A stretch of DNA of 53,613 nt, taken from positions 1 to 53,613 of the forward strand of contig NZ_MKRN01000190.1 of NCBI RefSeq assembly GCF_001896955.1. The letters are read 5' to 3'. This document shows, one piece after another, positions 32,234 to 40,759 of the stretch (the first letter of the stretch is position 1; the number at the start of each line of letters is the position of its first letter). Origin of the DNA: Nitrobacter sp. 62-13. GTDB taxonomy: Bacteria; Pseudomonadota; Alphaproteobacteria; Rhizobiales; Xanthobacteraceae. The notes below the pieces were generated by a model. The model worked only from the letters and a program-made list of their open reading frames with translations. It had not been told where the DNA came from and did not search any database. Position numbers and translations under genes: made by a program.

Positions 32234-34951
32234 TTACGCCGCGAGCTTGCGCAGCACATAGTGCAGAATGCCGCCGTTGCGGTAATAGTCGAGTTCGTCC
32301 AGCGTGTCGATGCGGCAGAGCAGCAGGACGCGATGCAGCGTGCCGTCGCGCGAGACGATGTCAGCCGTCAGCTTCTGGCGCGGCTTCAGATTGCCCTGCA
32401 AGCCGCGAATCGTCACCGTCTCGTCTCCCTTGAGACCGATCGATTGCCAGGACGCGCCATCTTCGAAAGTCAACGGCAGCACGCCCATGCCGACGAGGTT
32501 GGAGCGATGGATGCGCTCGAAGCTCTCGCAGATCACGGCGCGCACGCCGAGCAGACGGGTGCCCTTGGCGGCCCAGTCCCGCGACGAGCCGTTGCCGTAT
32601 TCAGCTCCCGCGAACACGACGAGCGGCACATTCTCCTGCTGGTACTTCATCGCCGCGTCGTAGATCGACATCCGCTCGCCGTCGGGCCAGTGCCTGGTCA
32701 GTCCGCCTTCCGGGATGTTGCCGTCCGCGTCCTTCAGCATGAAGTTCTTGATGCGGATATTGGCGAAGGTCCCGCGCATCATCACCTCGTGATTGCCGCG
32801 CCGGGTGCCGTACTGGTTGAAATCCGCCGGCCGCACCTGATGTTCGCTCAAATATTTGCCGGCCGGCGATGTCAACTTGATCGCGCCCGCCGGCGAGATG
32901 TGATCGGTGGTGATCTTGTCGCCGAACATGGCCAGGATGCGCGCATCGACGATGTCGGCGATCGGCTCCGGCTCTTTCGTCATGCCTTCGAAGTAAGGCG
33001 GGTTCTGCACATAGGTCGAACTCATGTTCCAGCGAAAGGTCTCGCTCTGCACGGTATCGATCTTGCGCCAGTTGACATCGCCCTTGAACACGTCGGCGTA
33101 TTTCTTCTTGAAGATTCGCGAGGTCACGAACTTCTTGATGAAGGCGTTGATCTCCTTCGAGGTCGGCCAGATGTCTTTCAGGTACACCGGTTTGCCGGCC
33201 TTGTCCGTGCCCAGCGGCTCGGTGGCGAGATTTCTGGTCACCGAGCCCGCCAGCGCATAGGCGACGACCAGCGGCGGCGAGGCGAGATAATTCGCCTGCA
33301 CGTCCGGCGAGACGCGACCCTCGAAGTTGCGGTTGCCCGAGAGAACGGCCGCGGCGACGATGCCATTGTCGTTGACCGATTTCGAAATCTCCGGCGCCAG
33401 CGGCCCGGAGTTGCCGATGCAGGTCGTGCAGCCGAACCCGACCAGGTTGAAGCCGACCTTGTCGAGATCGAGTTGCAGTCCGGAGTTCGCAAGATATTCC
33501 GCGACGACCTGGCTGCCCGGCGCCAGCGAGGTCTTCACCCAGGGCTTCGCGGTCAGCCCTTTTGCCGCGGCCTTGCGCGCCAGCAATCCGGCGGCGATCA
33601 GCACGCTCGGATTGGATGTATTGGTGCATGACGTGATCGCCGCGATCACGACGTCGCCGTGTCCGAGATCGAAGTTGCGGCCCTCGACCGGGTAACGCGC
33701 CGTGGTGTCGGTCCTTCTGTATTCGTTGGCGAGCGCATCGGCGAAGCCGTCGGCGATCGCCGGCAGCGCCTGCCGGCCCTCGGGGCGTTTCGGTCCCGCC
33801 AGCGAGGGCACCACCGTGCCGAGATCGAGCGTCAGCTTTTCGGTGAACACCGGATCGGGCGACGCGGCATTGCGAAACAGGCCCTGGGCCTTGGCATATT
33901 TCGCCACCAGCGCAACGCGGGCCGCCGCGCGGCCGGACGTCTTGAGGTAGTCAATGGTCGCAGCGTCGATCGGAAAGAAGCCGCAGGTCGCGCCGTATTC
34001 CGGTGACATGTTGCCGATGGTCGCCTTGTCCGCGACCGAAAGATGATCCAGTCCGGGACCATAGAACTCGACGAACTTGCCGACGACGCCCTGCTTGCGC
34101 AGCATCTGCGTGACGGTGAGCACGAGATCGGTGGCGGTGACGCCTTCCTTCAACGCACCCTTGAGCTTGAAGCCGACGACGTCGGGCAACAGCATCGACA
34201 GAGGCTGGCCGAGCATCGCGGCTTCCGCCTCGATGCCGCCGACGCCCCAGCCCAGAACGGCGAGGCCATTGACCATCGTCGTGTGGGAGTCGGTGCCGAC
34301 CAGCGTGTCGGGATAGGCGACCTCCAGGGTCGCGGTCTTCTTGCCGATCGTCAGCTTCTCTTTCCTGGTCCAGACCGTCTGCGCGAGATATTCGAGATTG
34401 ACCTGGTGGCAGATGCCGGTGCCGGGCGGCACAACGGAGAAATTCGAGAACGCTTTCTGACCCCACTTCAGAAACTCGTAGCGCTCCTGGTTCTGCCTGT
34501 ATTCCTCCACCACGTTCTTGGCGAACGCCTTGTTGTCGCCGAAGAAGTTCACGATCACGCTGTGGTCGATGACGAGATCGACCGGCACCAGCGGATTGAT
34601 CTTGTCAGGCTTGCCGCCGAGATTCTGCATCGCGTTGCGCATGGCCGCGAGATCGACCACCGCGGGCACGCCGGTGAAATCCTGCATCAGGACACGCGCC
34701 GGGCGGAAGGATATCTCATGCTCGAGCTTGCGCTTCTTCAGCCATTTGGAGAAGGCGACAATGTCCTCCTTGGTCACCGAGCGGCCGTCCTCGTTGCGCA
34801 GCAGATTTTCCAGCAGCACCTTCATGGAGTAAGGCAACCTGGAGATGCCTTTGAGACCGTTTTTCTCCGCGGCCGGCAAACTGTAGTAGGCGTAGGTCTT
34901 GCCGCCGACCTTGAGGGTTTTCAGACATTTGAAGCTGTCGAGCGAAGCCAT
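32234..34951 (-). CDS. acnA: Aconitate hydratase A
   Basis: Interconverts citrate and isocitrate in the TCA cycle with a 4Fe-4S cluster. 905 residues, full length. The three cluster cysteines are in ITSCTNTSNPS and GFGCTTCIGNSG. The active-site region GTDSHTTMVNG and the swivel-domain substrate loop GAEYGNGSSRDWAAKGTRLL are intact. The start at 34951 (MASLDSFKCLKTL) is the family start. The frame stays open upstream to 35296 by composition only. Divergent from ccmA with 223 bp between them, an arrangement I recognise from Bradyrhizobium relatives. Confidence 0.97.
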   Translation of the reverse strand: MASLDSFKCLKTLKVGGKTYAYYSLPAAEKNGLKGISRLPYSMKVLLENLLRNEDGRSVTKEDIVAFSKWLKKRKLEHEISFRPARVLMQDFTGVPAVVDLAAMRNAMQNLGGKPDKINPLVPVDLVIDHSVIVNFFGDNKAFAKNVVEEYRQNQERYEFLKWGQKAFSNFSVVPPGTGICHQVNLEYLAQTVWTRKEKLTIGKKTATLEVAYPDTLVGTDSHTTMVNGLAVLGWGVGGIEAEAAMLGQPLSMLLPDVVGFKLKGALKEGVTATDLVLTVTQMLRKQGVVGKFVEFYGPGLDHLSVADKATIGNMSPEYGATCGFFPIDAATIDYLKTSGRAAARVALVAKYAKAQGLFRNAASPDPVFTEKLTLDLGTVVPSLAGPKRPEGRQALPAIADGFADALANEYRRTDTTARYPVEGRNFDLGHGDVVIAAITSCTNTSNPSVLIAAGLLARKAAAKGLTAKPWVKTSLAPGSQVVAEYLANSGLQLDLDKVGFNLVGFGCTTCIGNSGPLAPEISKSVNDNGIVAAAVLSGNRNFEGRVSPDVQANYLASPPLVVAYALAGSVTRNLATEPLGTDKAGKPVYLKDIWPTSKEINAFIKKFVTSRIFKKKYADVFKGDVNWRKIDTVQSETFRWNMSSTYVQNPPYFEGMTKEPEPIADIVDARILAMFGDKITTDHISPAGAIKLTSPAGKYLSEHQVRPADFNQYGTRRGNHEVMMRGTFANIRIKNFMLKDADGNIPEGGLTRHWPDGERMSIYDAAMKYQQENVPLVVFAGAEYGNGSSRDWAAKGTRLLGVRAVICESFERIHRSNLVGMGVLPLTFEDGASWQSIGLKGDETVTIRGLQGNLKPRQKLTADIVSRDGTLHRVLLLCRIDTLDELDYYRNGGILHYVLRKLAA

Positions 34952-35174
34952 GTGAGGAATCCCGATCCAGGGGTTTAGGGTACCGGACTGTCTGACGGTA
35001 TCAAAACACCGCAGGAGAAACTGATGCGCGGGGTTTCGTTGCGGGGGATTTTGTGCTGCATCAAGTTCCGAATTTATAGAGGCTTTCCAGACTGTCCGCC
35101 ACGCCAACAATGCTTGCTCCCCGCCTTTCAGCCATGCACACAGATCGCACGACGGCTGTGCAAACAGGGTCATC

Positions 35175-35789
35175 ATGAAACTTTCAGGGCACGGCTTGCG
35201 ATGTGTGCGGGGCGGACGGGAAGTCTTCTCCGGTCTCGATGTCATGGCTGAATCCGGCCGTGCGGTGGCGGTCACCGGGCCCAACGGCGCGGGCAAAACC
35301 TCGCTGCTGCGGCTCCTGGCGGGGTTGTTGGCGATGGAGGGCGGCTCGATCGGCCTCGAAGGCGGCGACCCCGAGCTGACGCTGCCCGAACAGGCGCATT
35401 ACCTCGGCCATCGCGACGCTTTGAAACCCGCGCTCAGCGTCAGCGAAAACCTGTCGTTCTGGCGGGAGTTTCTCGGCGGCGCGTCGCCAACATCAGCGGC
35501 CGATGCCGCACAAGCGCTCGCGGCGGTCGGGCTCGACCATGTCGGGCATCTGCCGGCGGCCTATCTTTCGGCCGGGCAGCGACGCCGGCTGTCGATCGCG
35601 CGGCTGTTGGCGGTGAAACGACCCGTCTGGCTGCTGGACGAGCCGACCTCGGCGCTCGACGTTTCCGGCCAAAGCGCTTTTGCCACCATCATGACCGATC
35701 ATCTTGCGGGCGGCGGCATCATCCTGGCCGCGACGCACACGCCGCTCGGGATTGCCGTGCAGGAGCTGCGGATCGGGAGCGTGGGATGA
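35175..35789 (+). CDS. ccmA: Cytochrome c maturation ATPase CcmA
   Basis: ATPase of the CcmABCD complex that releases holo-CcmE during haem delivery to c-type cytochromes. 204 residues. Walker [17 protein letters not shown] (about residues 35-50), signature [15 protein letters not shown] (the SAGQ variant is typical of CcmA), Walker [13 protein letters not shown]. Starts the ccmA-B-C-D-G order. A palindromic repeat occupies most of the 136 bp before ccmB. Confidence 0.95.
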   Translation: MKLSGHGLRCVRGGREVFSGLDVMAESGRAVAVTGPNGAGKTSLLRLLAGLLAMEGGSIGLEGGDPELTLPEQAHYLGHRDALKPALSVSENLSFWREFLGGASPTSAADAAQALAAVGLDHVGHLPAAYLSAGQRRRLSIARLLAVKRPVWLLDEPTSALDVSGQSAFATIMTDHLAGGGIILAATHTPLGIAVQELRIGSVG

Positions 35790-35820
35790 GGGATGTGAGC
35801 AGGGCCATTCAGCGCGGACT

Positions 35821-35910
35821 GCCCTCCCCCCTCGTGGGAGAGGGTGGTTTCGAGCGTAGCGAGAAAACGGGCGAGGGGTCGATCCGAAACGGGGCGCTTT
35901 TCCCCTCAGA
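35821..35910 (+). repeat. G/C-rich palindromic repeat family 3, copy 1
   Basis: CCCTCCCCCCTCGTGGGAGA forms a tight hairpin with the following GGG-rich arm, followed by GAGCGTAGCGAGAAAACGGG and GCGAGGGG, then a second CCGAAACGGGGCG part. Forced translation gives the well-known artefact string SPLVGEGG. It is related to 39585-39694 and to 41224-41326. It lies inside the ccm operon between ccmA and ccmB. Confidence 0.7.
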
Positions 35911-35925
35911 AGGGAGCAAGCCTGC

Positions 35926-36594
35926 ATGACCGCCCTCGCCGCACTGATTCGCCGCGATGTCAGCGTCGCGCTGCGCGTCGGCGGCGGCGCGCTGATCGGC
36001 GTGCTGTTCTTCCTTACGGTCGTGGTGCTGATGCCGTTCGCGGTCGGCCCCGATCTCGCGCTTTTGAAAAAACTCGGCCCCGCGATCCTCTGGCTCGGCG
36101 CCCTGCTGGCGAGCCTGCTGACGCTCGATCGGCTGTTCACCGCCGATCACGACGACGGCTCGCTCGATCTGATCGTCATGAGCCGCACGCCGCTCGAACT
36201 GGCCTGCGCGGCCAAGGCGCTGGCGCACTGGCTGGCGGCGGGGCTGCCGCTGGTCGCCGCGACGCCGGTGCTGGGGCTGCTGCTCAACCTCGACGGCACC
36301 GCGACCGGCGCCGTGGCGCTGACGCTATTGGCGGGAACGCCCGCGCTCACTTTCACCGGCATGATCGGCGCCGCGCTCGCCGTCGTGCTCCGTCGCGGCG
36401 GCCTGCTGCTCTCGGTGCTGGTGTTGCCGCTATCGATTCCGGTGCTGATTTTCGGCGTCGCCGCATCCAACGCCGCGCTGTCCGGTCCATCGCCGTTCGG
36501 CACGCCGTTCTCGATCCTGTGCGCGCTGTCGCTGGCGAGCCTGGTGATCGGCCCGTTCGCCGCCGCGGCAAGCCTGCGGCACGGACTGGATTGA
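35926..36594 (+). CDS. ccmB: Cytochrome c maturation permease CcmB
   Basis: Membrane subunit of the CcmABCD haem-handling ABC complex. 222 residues, six hydrophobic helices. Family motifs include LTAL/IRRDVSVALRVGGGAL at the start, FTADHDDGSLDLIVMSRTPL (about residues 68-87) and LLSVLVLPLSIPVLIFGV. ATG at 35926 directly follows the repeat element. Confidence 0.94.
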   Translation: MTALAALIRRDVSVALRVGGGALIGVLFFLTVVVLMPFAVGPDLALLKKLGPAILWLGALLASLLTLDRLFTADHDDGSLDLIVMSRTPLELACAAKALAHWLAAGLPLVAATPVLGLLLNLDGTATGAVALTLLAGTPALTFTGMIGAALAVVLRRGGLLLSVLVLPLSIPVLIFGVAASNAALSGPSPFGTPFSILCALSLASLVIGPFAAAASLRHGLD

Positions 36595-36688
36595 GGCGCC
36601 CGATGCCGCCGATCAACTTTTGCTTAAGAGAGAAGTCGGGCCCGAATCCGCATTGCCTGCGCTGGCTTCGGCGACTATCAGTGGTGCC

Positions 36689-37420
36689 ATGACGCTGATC
36701 GATCTCGCCAATCCATCCCGATTTCTCTCGCTCGCCGGCCGGATTCTGCCGTGGCTCGTGGCTGTGACCGTGCTTGTGCTTGCGATCGGCCTGTACCAGT
36801 CCGCGACCGCCCCCGATGACTACCAGCAGGGCGCGACCGTCAAGATCATGTTCATCCACGTTCCCAATGCATGGCTGTCGATGTTCGTGTGGAGCGTGAT
36901 GAGCGTCGCGGCGCTCGGCACGCTGGTATGGCGGCATCCGCTGGCAGACGTCGCGGCAAAGACCGCGGCCCCGATCGGCGCGGCGTTCACATTCCTCGCG
37001 CTGCTGACGGGATCGCTGTGGGGCCGCCCGATGTGGGGCACCTATTGGGAGTGGGATGCGCGGCTGACCTCGGTTCTGATCCTGTTCCTGATGTATCTCG
37101 GCCTGATGGCGCTGTGGCGCGCGGTCGAGGACCCATCGCGCGCCGCGCGCGCCGCTGCGGTGCTGACGCTGGTCGGCGCGATCAATATTCCGATCATCAA
37201 GTTCTCGGTGGACTGGTGGAACACGCTGCATCAGCCGGCTTCGGTTATCCGCATGGGCGGCACGACGCTGGACCGTGCCTTCCTGATTCCGCTGCTGGTG
37301 ATGGCGGTCGGCTTCACGCTGCTGTTCCTGACCTTGCATATCGCCGCGATGCGGAATGAAATCCTGCGCCGCCGCGTCCGCACCCTGCAGATGCTGCAAG
37401 CCAGCAAGTCGGCGGCATAA
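36689..37420 (+). CDS. ccmC: Cytochrome c maturation haem protein CcmC
   Basis: Inner-membrane haem-handling protein that passes haem to CcmE. 243 residues, six membrane helices. The tryptophan-rich haem-binding segment is [18 protein letters not shown] (about residues 111-128). Flanking histidines lie in [13 protein letters not shown] and [12 protein letters not shown]. The start at 36689 ([12 protein letters not shown]) is the family start. An in-frame ATG at 36620 adds residues unlike CcmC. Confidence 0.95.
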   Translation: MTLIDLANPSRFLSLAGRILPWLVAVTVLVLAIGLYQSATAPDDYQQGATVKIMFIHVPNAWLSMFVWSVMSVAALGTLVWRHPLADVAAKTAAPIGAAFTFLALLTGSLWGRPMWGTYWEWDARLTSVLILFLMYLGLMALWRAVEDPSRAARAAAVLTLVGAINIPIIKFSVDWWNTLHQPASVIRMGGTTLDRAFLIPLLVMAVGFTLLFLTLHIAAMRNEILRRRVRTLQMLQASKSAA

Positions 37421-37425
37421 CGATC

Positions 37426-37605
37426 ATGACGCTCGGTCCCTACGCTTCGTTCATCGTCATGTCCTATGTCGCGGTCGCAACCGTCGTCGCGGCACTCGTT
37501 ACCTGGGTGATTGCCGATTACCGCCGCCAGAAGGCGCGCCTGCGCGACCTCGAGGCCGCCGGCGCGGTCAGGCGATCGGGACGCAGCGCAGCGGAAGTCA
37601 AATGA
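37426..37605 (+). CDS. ccmD: Haem exporter protein CcmD
   Basis: 59 residues. Single membrane helix ([20 protein letters not shown]) followed by a basic cytosolic tail ([16 protein letters not shown]), the CcmD pattern. It helps release holo-CcmE from the CcmABC complex. It starts 5 bp after ccmC and overlaps ccmG by four bases (ATGA). Confidence 0.92.
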   Translation: MTLGPYASFIVMSYVAVATVVAALVTWVIADYRRQKARLRDLEAAGAVRRSGRSAAEVK

Positions 37606-38195
37606 CCGACCCCGCAATGCCCGCCACGCCGCCGAAACGACGCTGGCTGATGGCGCTGCCGCTCGTGGTCTTTGGCGCGCTGGCGTTGCTGTTCTGGTTC
37701 CGGCTCGGCGACAGCGACATCTCGCGAATCCCCTCGGCGCTGATCGGCCATCCCGTCCCCAAAACCACGCTGCCTCCGCTGTCCGGTCTCGTCAGCGACG
37801 GCAAGCCGGTGCCGGGCATCGACCCCGCGACGTTCGAGGGCAAGGTCAGTCTGGTCAACGTCTGGGCATCGTGGTGCGTCCCCTGCCACGGCGAGGCGCC
37901 GCTGTTGACCGAGCTTGCCAAGGACCGGCGCGTGCAATTCGTCGGCATCAACTACAAGGACGCGCCGGACAACGCCCGCCGGTTCCTCGGCCGCTACGGC
38001 AATCCGTTCGGCGTCGTCGGCGCCGACGACAACGGCCGCGCCTCGATCGAGTGGGGCGTCTACGGCGTGCCGGAGACCTTCGTGGTCGGGCGCAACGGCA
38101 CCATCGTCTACAAGCTGGTCGGCGCGATCACGCCGGAAAACGTCGACACCGTGCTGAAGCCGGAAATCGAGAAAGCGCTGAAGGCGGGCTCCTGA
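37602..38195 (+). CDS. ccmG: Thiol:disulfide interchange protein CcmG (DsbE)
   Basis: Membrane-anchored periplasmic thioredoxin that keeps apocytochrome c cysteines reduced. 197 residues. N-terminal anchor [19 protein letters not shown], then a thioredoxin fold with the active site [13 protein letters not shown] (about residues 90-102) and the cis-proline region [15 protein letters not shown]. Overlaps ccmD by four bases and ends the ccm operon. CcmE, CcmF and CcmH are not in the window. Confidence 0.94.
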   Translation: MTDPAMPATPPKRRWLMALPLVVFGALALLFWFRLGDSDISRIPSALIGHPVPKTTLPPLSGLVSDGKPVPGIDPATFEGKVSLVNVWASWCVPCHGEAPLLTELAKDRRVQFVGINYKDAPDNARRFLGRYGNPFGVVGADDNGRASIEWGVYGVPETFVVGRNGTIVYKLVGAITPENVDTVLKPEIEKALKAGS

Positions 38196-38233
38196 AAGGC
38201 CGGCTCCTGAAGGCCGGCTCTTGCCAACCTGGT

Positions 38234-38335
38234 CGTCATTCCGGATGATGCGAAGGACCAGAACGGAATCCAGACACAAATCGCGCGCAACTTTACTGGA
38301 TTCCGGGTTCGTGCTTCGCACGCCCCGGAATAACG
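38234..38335. repeat. Long hairpin-forming intergenic element
   Basis: Left arm 38234-38273 (CGTCATTCCGGA... to GGAATCCAG) pairs with right arm 38296-38335 (CTGGATTCCGGG... to GGAATAACG) with a few mismatches and a 22-base loop. This is the CGTCATTCCGG type of palindromic repeat common in this bacterial group. Just upstream (38185-38222) the unit GGCCGGCTCCTGAA is present in 2-3 tandem near-copies, starting at the ccmG stop. Confidence 0.7.
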
Positions 38336-38465
38336 CCAAATATATTCCCGGCGTTTATCTGCCGTTCATTTTGCGGCCATCGCTCCGCCGCAAATCAACA
38401 GATAGCTTTGCCGTCAGGATCCGGTTCAACTGCGTTGAACCAGACCCTGACCTTATTTTGATTAA

Positions 38466-38510
38466 GCATGATCTTATCCGAAAAACGGTTTCCACTTTTC
38501 GGGATCATGC
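38466..38510. repeat. GCATGATC palindromic repeat
   Basis: GCATGATCTTATCCGAAAAA, then CGGTTTCCA, then CTTTTCGGGATCATGC. The ends pair as an imperfect hairpin. This is a dispersed palindrome I recognise from many alphaproteobacterial genomes. It lies 33 bp before the helix-hairpin-helix gene. Confidence 0.75.
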
Positions 38511-38542
38511 TCTAGCAACAGCCCCCGGAAGGGAGATTTTTC

Positions 38543-38905
38543 ATGCGTCGCTTTACCCTTGCCTCGATCACCGCCGCCGCGCTTGCGCTCGGTCTGCTCG
38601 CCTCAACGCCGTCGATGGCCCAATCCACTCAGCCCGCCGCCAAGTCCGACAGGATGGCACCTGCCGGGAAGATGGCGCCTGCCAGCAAGATGGCGCCCGC
38701 AAACGCCGAGGCGGCCAAGCTCGACATCAACACCGCGACCAAGGAAGAACTGATGGCCTTCAAGGGCATCGGCGACAAGTATTCCGACAAGATCATCGCC
38801 GGCCGTCCCTACGCCAAGAAGGACCAGCTCGTCTCCAAGAAGATTCTTCCCGAAGCGACCTACAAGAAGATCTCTGGCCAGATCATCGCGTCGCAGCCGA
38901 AGTAG
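38543..38905 (+). CDS. Exported helix-hairpin-helix protein (ComEA-like)
   Basis: 120 residues. Signal peptide MRRFTLASITAAALALGLLA with SMA-Q cleavage near residue 26. Then three 6-residue repeats (RMAPAG, KMAPAS, KMAPAN, residues 37-54), and a helix-hairpin-helix domain KLDINTATKEELMAFKGIGD, ILPEATYKKISGQI. The HhH part resembles the DNA-binding domain of ComEA, so binding of extracellular DNA in the periplasm is plausible but unproven. GGAAGGGAG precedes the ATG. A shared terminator follows. Confidence 0.85.
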   Translation: MRRFTLASITAAALALGLLASTPSMAQSTQPAAKSDRMAPAGKMAPASKMAPANAEAAKLDINTATKEELMAFKGIGDKYSDKIIAGRPYAKKDQLVSKKILPEATYKKISGQIIASQPK

Positions 38906-38918
38906 GCCGTGACGTTCC

Positions 38919-38947
38919 AACCTCGCCCCCAGTTGCGGGGCGAGGTT
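38919..38947. terminator. Bidirectional terminator hairpin
   Basis: AACCTCGCCCC (38919-38929) pairs perfectly with GGGGCGAGGTT (38937-38947) around a 7-base loop. It lies between the convergent HhH and yciB genes and reaches the yciB stop codon. Confidence 0.65.
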
Positions 38948-39552
38948 CAACTCGGTCCGATATCCCCTTCCCTCGCATCGCTGGCCTCGAGCGTGGCGGG
39001 TTCGAGATGATAGCGTTTGGTTAGCGGCATCTGCATCATCGCAAAGATCATGGTGAGCGGGATCGCGCCGAACACCTTGAAGTTGACCCAGAAATCCGTG
39101 CTCTGGGTCCGCCAGATGATCTCGTTCAGGATCGCCATGCCCAAAAAGAACAGCGCCCAGCGCAGCGTCAGAAGCCGCCAGCCCCGCGGCGTGAGGTTGA
39201 ACACCTGATCGAACATGACCGCGATGAAGGAGCGACCGAACAACAATCCTCCGCCGAGCACGGATGCGAACAACCCGTAGATGATGGTCGGCTTGACCTT
39301 GATGAAGGTCTCGTCGTGCAGCACCAGCGTCAGCGTGCCGAACACGATGACGACGATGCCGGTAACCAGCGCCATCAACGGGATATGTCGCGTCACCACG
39401 TAGGACGCGATCATCGCGGCCACGATCGCCACCATGAACGCGCCCGTTGCGATGAACAGGTTGAACTTCGCATTGGCGACGAAGAACGCCAAAAGCGGTC
39501 CGAGTTCGGTCGCGAATTTGAACACCGGGTGCGGTTGCTTCTTGTCCATCAT
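38947..39552 (-). CDS. yciB: Septation protein A family (YciB/IspZ)
   Basis: 201-residue inner-membrane protein with about five helices. Family motifs: [20 protein letters not shown] at the start, [40 protein letters not shown], and [20 protein letters not shown] near the end. Involved in cell-envelope or septum maintenance in other bacteria. Start ATG at 39552 or 39549. The frame stays open upstream into a repeat, where it reads [11 protein letters not shown], a known artefact, so longer starts are rejected. Confidence 0.92.
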   Translation of the reverse strand: MMDKKQPHPVFKFATELGPLLAFFVANAKFNLFIATGAFMVAIVAAMIASYVVTRHIPLMALVTGIVVIVFGTLTLVLHDETFIKVKPTIIYGLFASVLGGGLLFGRSFIAVMFDQVFNLTPRGWRLLTLRWALFFLGMAILNEIIWRTQSTDFWVNFKVFGAIPLTMIFAMMQMPLTKRYHLEPATLEASDAREGDIGPS

Positions 39553-39584
39553 ATAATCCGAAGCTTCCCAACACACCCGACGCG

Positions 39585-39694
39585 CTCCCTCTCCCGTGGG
39601 GAGAGGGTCGGGGTGAGGGCGTACAACTTCTCGACCATCGTAACCCCTCACCCGGATCGCAAGCGCGATCCGACCTCTACCAATGGGAGAGGTA
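39585..39694. repeat. G/C-rich palindromic repeat family 3, copy 2
   Basis: Multi-hairpin element in the yciB/ftsY space: CCCTCTCCC/GGGAGAGGG at the left, GGGGTGAGGG pairing with CCCCTCACCC, CGGATCGC/GCGATCCG and a right-end ACCTCT/GGGAGAGGT. Forced translation gives [11 protein letters not shown]. Related to 35821-35910 and 41224-41326. Confidence 0.75.
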
Positions 39695-39729
39695 AACCCA
39701 AGCCGCAGCGTGCTCCAGTCAATCGCATG

Positions 39730-40677
39730 TCAGCCTTCGATCCCCGCAACCGCCCGCGCGAAATCGCGCGCGGTGAACGGCGCAAGGTCGTCGACCCCCT
39801 CGCCGACGCCGATGAAATGCACCGGCAGTTTGTGCTTTTCCGCCAGCGCCACCAGAATGCCGCCACGCGCCGTCCCATCCAGCTTGGTCATCACCAGGCC
39901 GGTGACGCCTGCGGTGCGATGAAACGCCTCGACCTGCGAAAGCGCGTTCTGTCCGACGGTGGCGTCGAGCACGAGCAGCACCGCATGCGGGCAGGATTCG
40001 TCGACCCTTCGGATGACGCGAACCATTTTTTCCAGTTCGTTCATCAACTCGGCCTTGTTCTGCAAACGGCCGGCGGTGTCGATCAGCAGCACATCGCGCC
40101 TGTCGTTGCGCGCCTCGGTGAGCGCATTGAATGCAAGGCTCGCGGAATCCGATCCTTGCGCGCCCGCGATGACCGGCGATCCGGTTCGCTCGCCCCAGAC
40201 CTTCAATTGATCGATGGCTGCCGCGCGAAACGTGTCGCCCGCCGCCATCATCACCTTGCGCCCCTCGGCGGACAGTTTCGCCGCGAGCTTGCCGATGGTC
40301 GTGGTCTTGCCGGAGCCGTTGACGCCGACCACCAGGATGACGAACGGCTTTTGGGTTTCGTCAATGACCAGCGGCTGCGCCACCGGCGCGAGGACTTTTT
40401 CAACTTCGGTCGCAACGACAGTCTTCACCTCATCGGCGGAGATCGCCTTGTCGTAACGCCCCTCTCCGACGGCCGCCGCGATCCGCTCCGCGACCGCCGT
40501 TCCAAGATCGGCGCGCAGCAGCACGTCCTCGATATCATCGAGCATGGCGCGGTCGAGCTTGCGCTTGGTCACAAGATCGGCCACCGCCGTGCCGATCGAG
40601 GTCGAGGTCCGCTTGAGGCCGCCGGACAGCCTGCGCCACCAGCTCTGTTTCGGTTTGTCGTCGGTGCTGTCGCTCAT
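39730..40677 (-). CDS. ftsY: Signal recognition particle receptor FtsY
   Basis: SRP receptor GTPase that docks ribosomes translating membrane proteins. 315 residues: a short N-terminal A region (SWWRRLSGGLKRT, about 20 residues, much shorter than the acidic domain in E. coli), then the N and G domains. Motifs: GVNGSGKTTTIGKLA (about residues 119-133), DTFRAAAIDQL, DTAGRLQNKAELM, MTKLDGTARGG and the C-terminal GVGEGVDDLAPF. Full length for an alphaproteobacterial FtsY. Divergent from the pseudouridine synthase gene. Confidence 0.96.
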   Translation of the reverse strand: MSDSTDDKPKQSWWRRLSGGLKRTSTSIGTAVADLVTKRKLDRAMLDDIEDVLLRADLGTAVAERIAAAVGEGRYDKAISADEVKTVVATEVEKVLAPVAQPLVIDETQKPFVILVVGVNGSGKTTTIGKLAAKLSAEGRKVMMAAGDTFRAAAIDQLKVWGERTGSPVIAGAQGSDSASLAFNALTEARNDRRDVLLIDTAGRLQNKAELMNELEKMVRVIRRVDESCPHAVLLVLDATVGQNALSQVEAFHRTAGVTGLVMTKLDGTARGGILVALAEKHKLPVHFIGVGEGVDDLAPFTARDFARAVAGIEG

Positions 40678-40759
40678 TGTGGAGGTGTGTTAGCCGTTTC
40701 GTCCTGCGAGCGAAAGGCTTTCGGAAAAGATCGTGCCGCAAGCGAAGATGACGTGAATC

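Noticed and set aside
32201-33631. 476-codon frame opposite acnA
   Set aside because: Shadow frame. Aconitase is unambiguous.
39553-39651. N-terminal extension of YciB reading [11 protein letters not shown]
   Set aside because: This is the translated palindromic repeat, a known annotation artefact. The true start is at 39552 or 39549.
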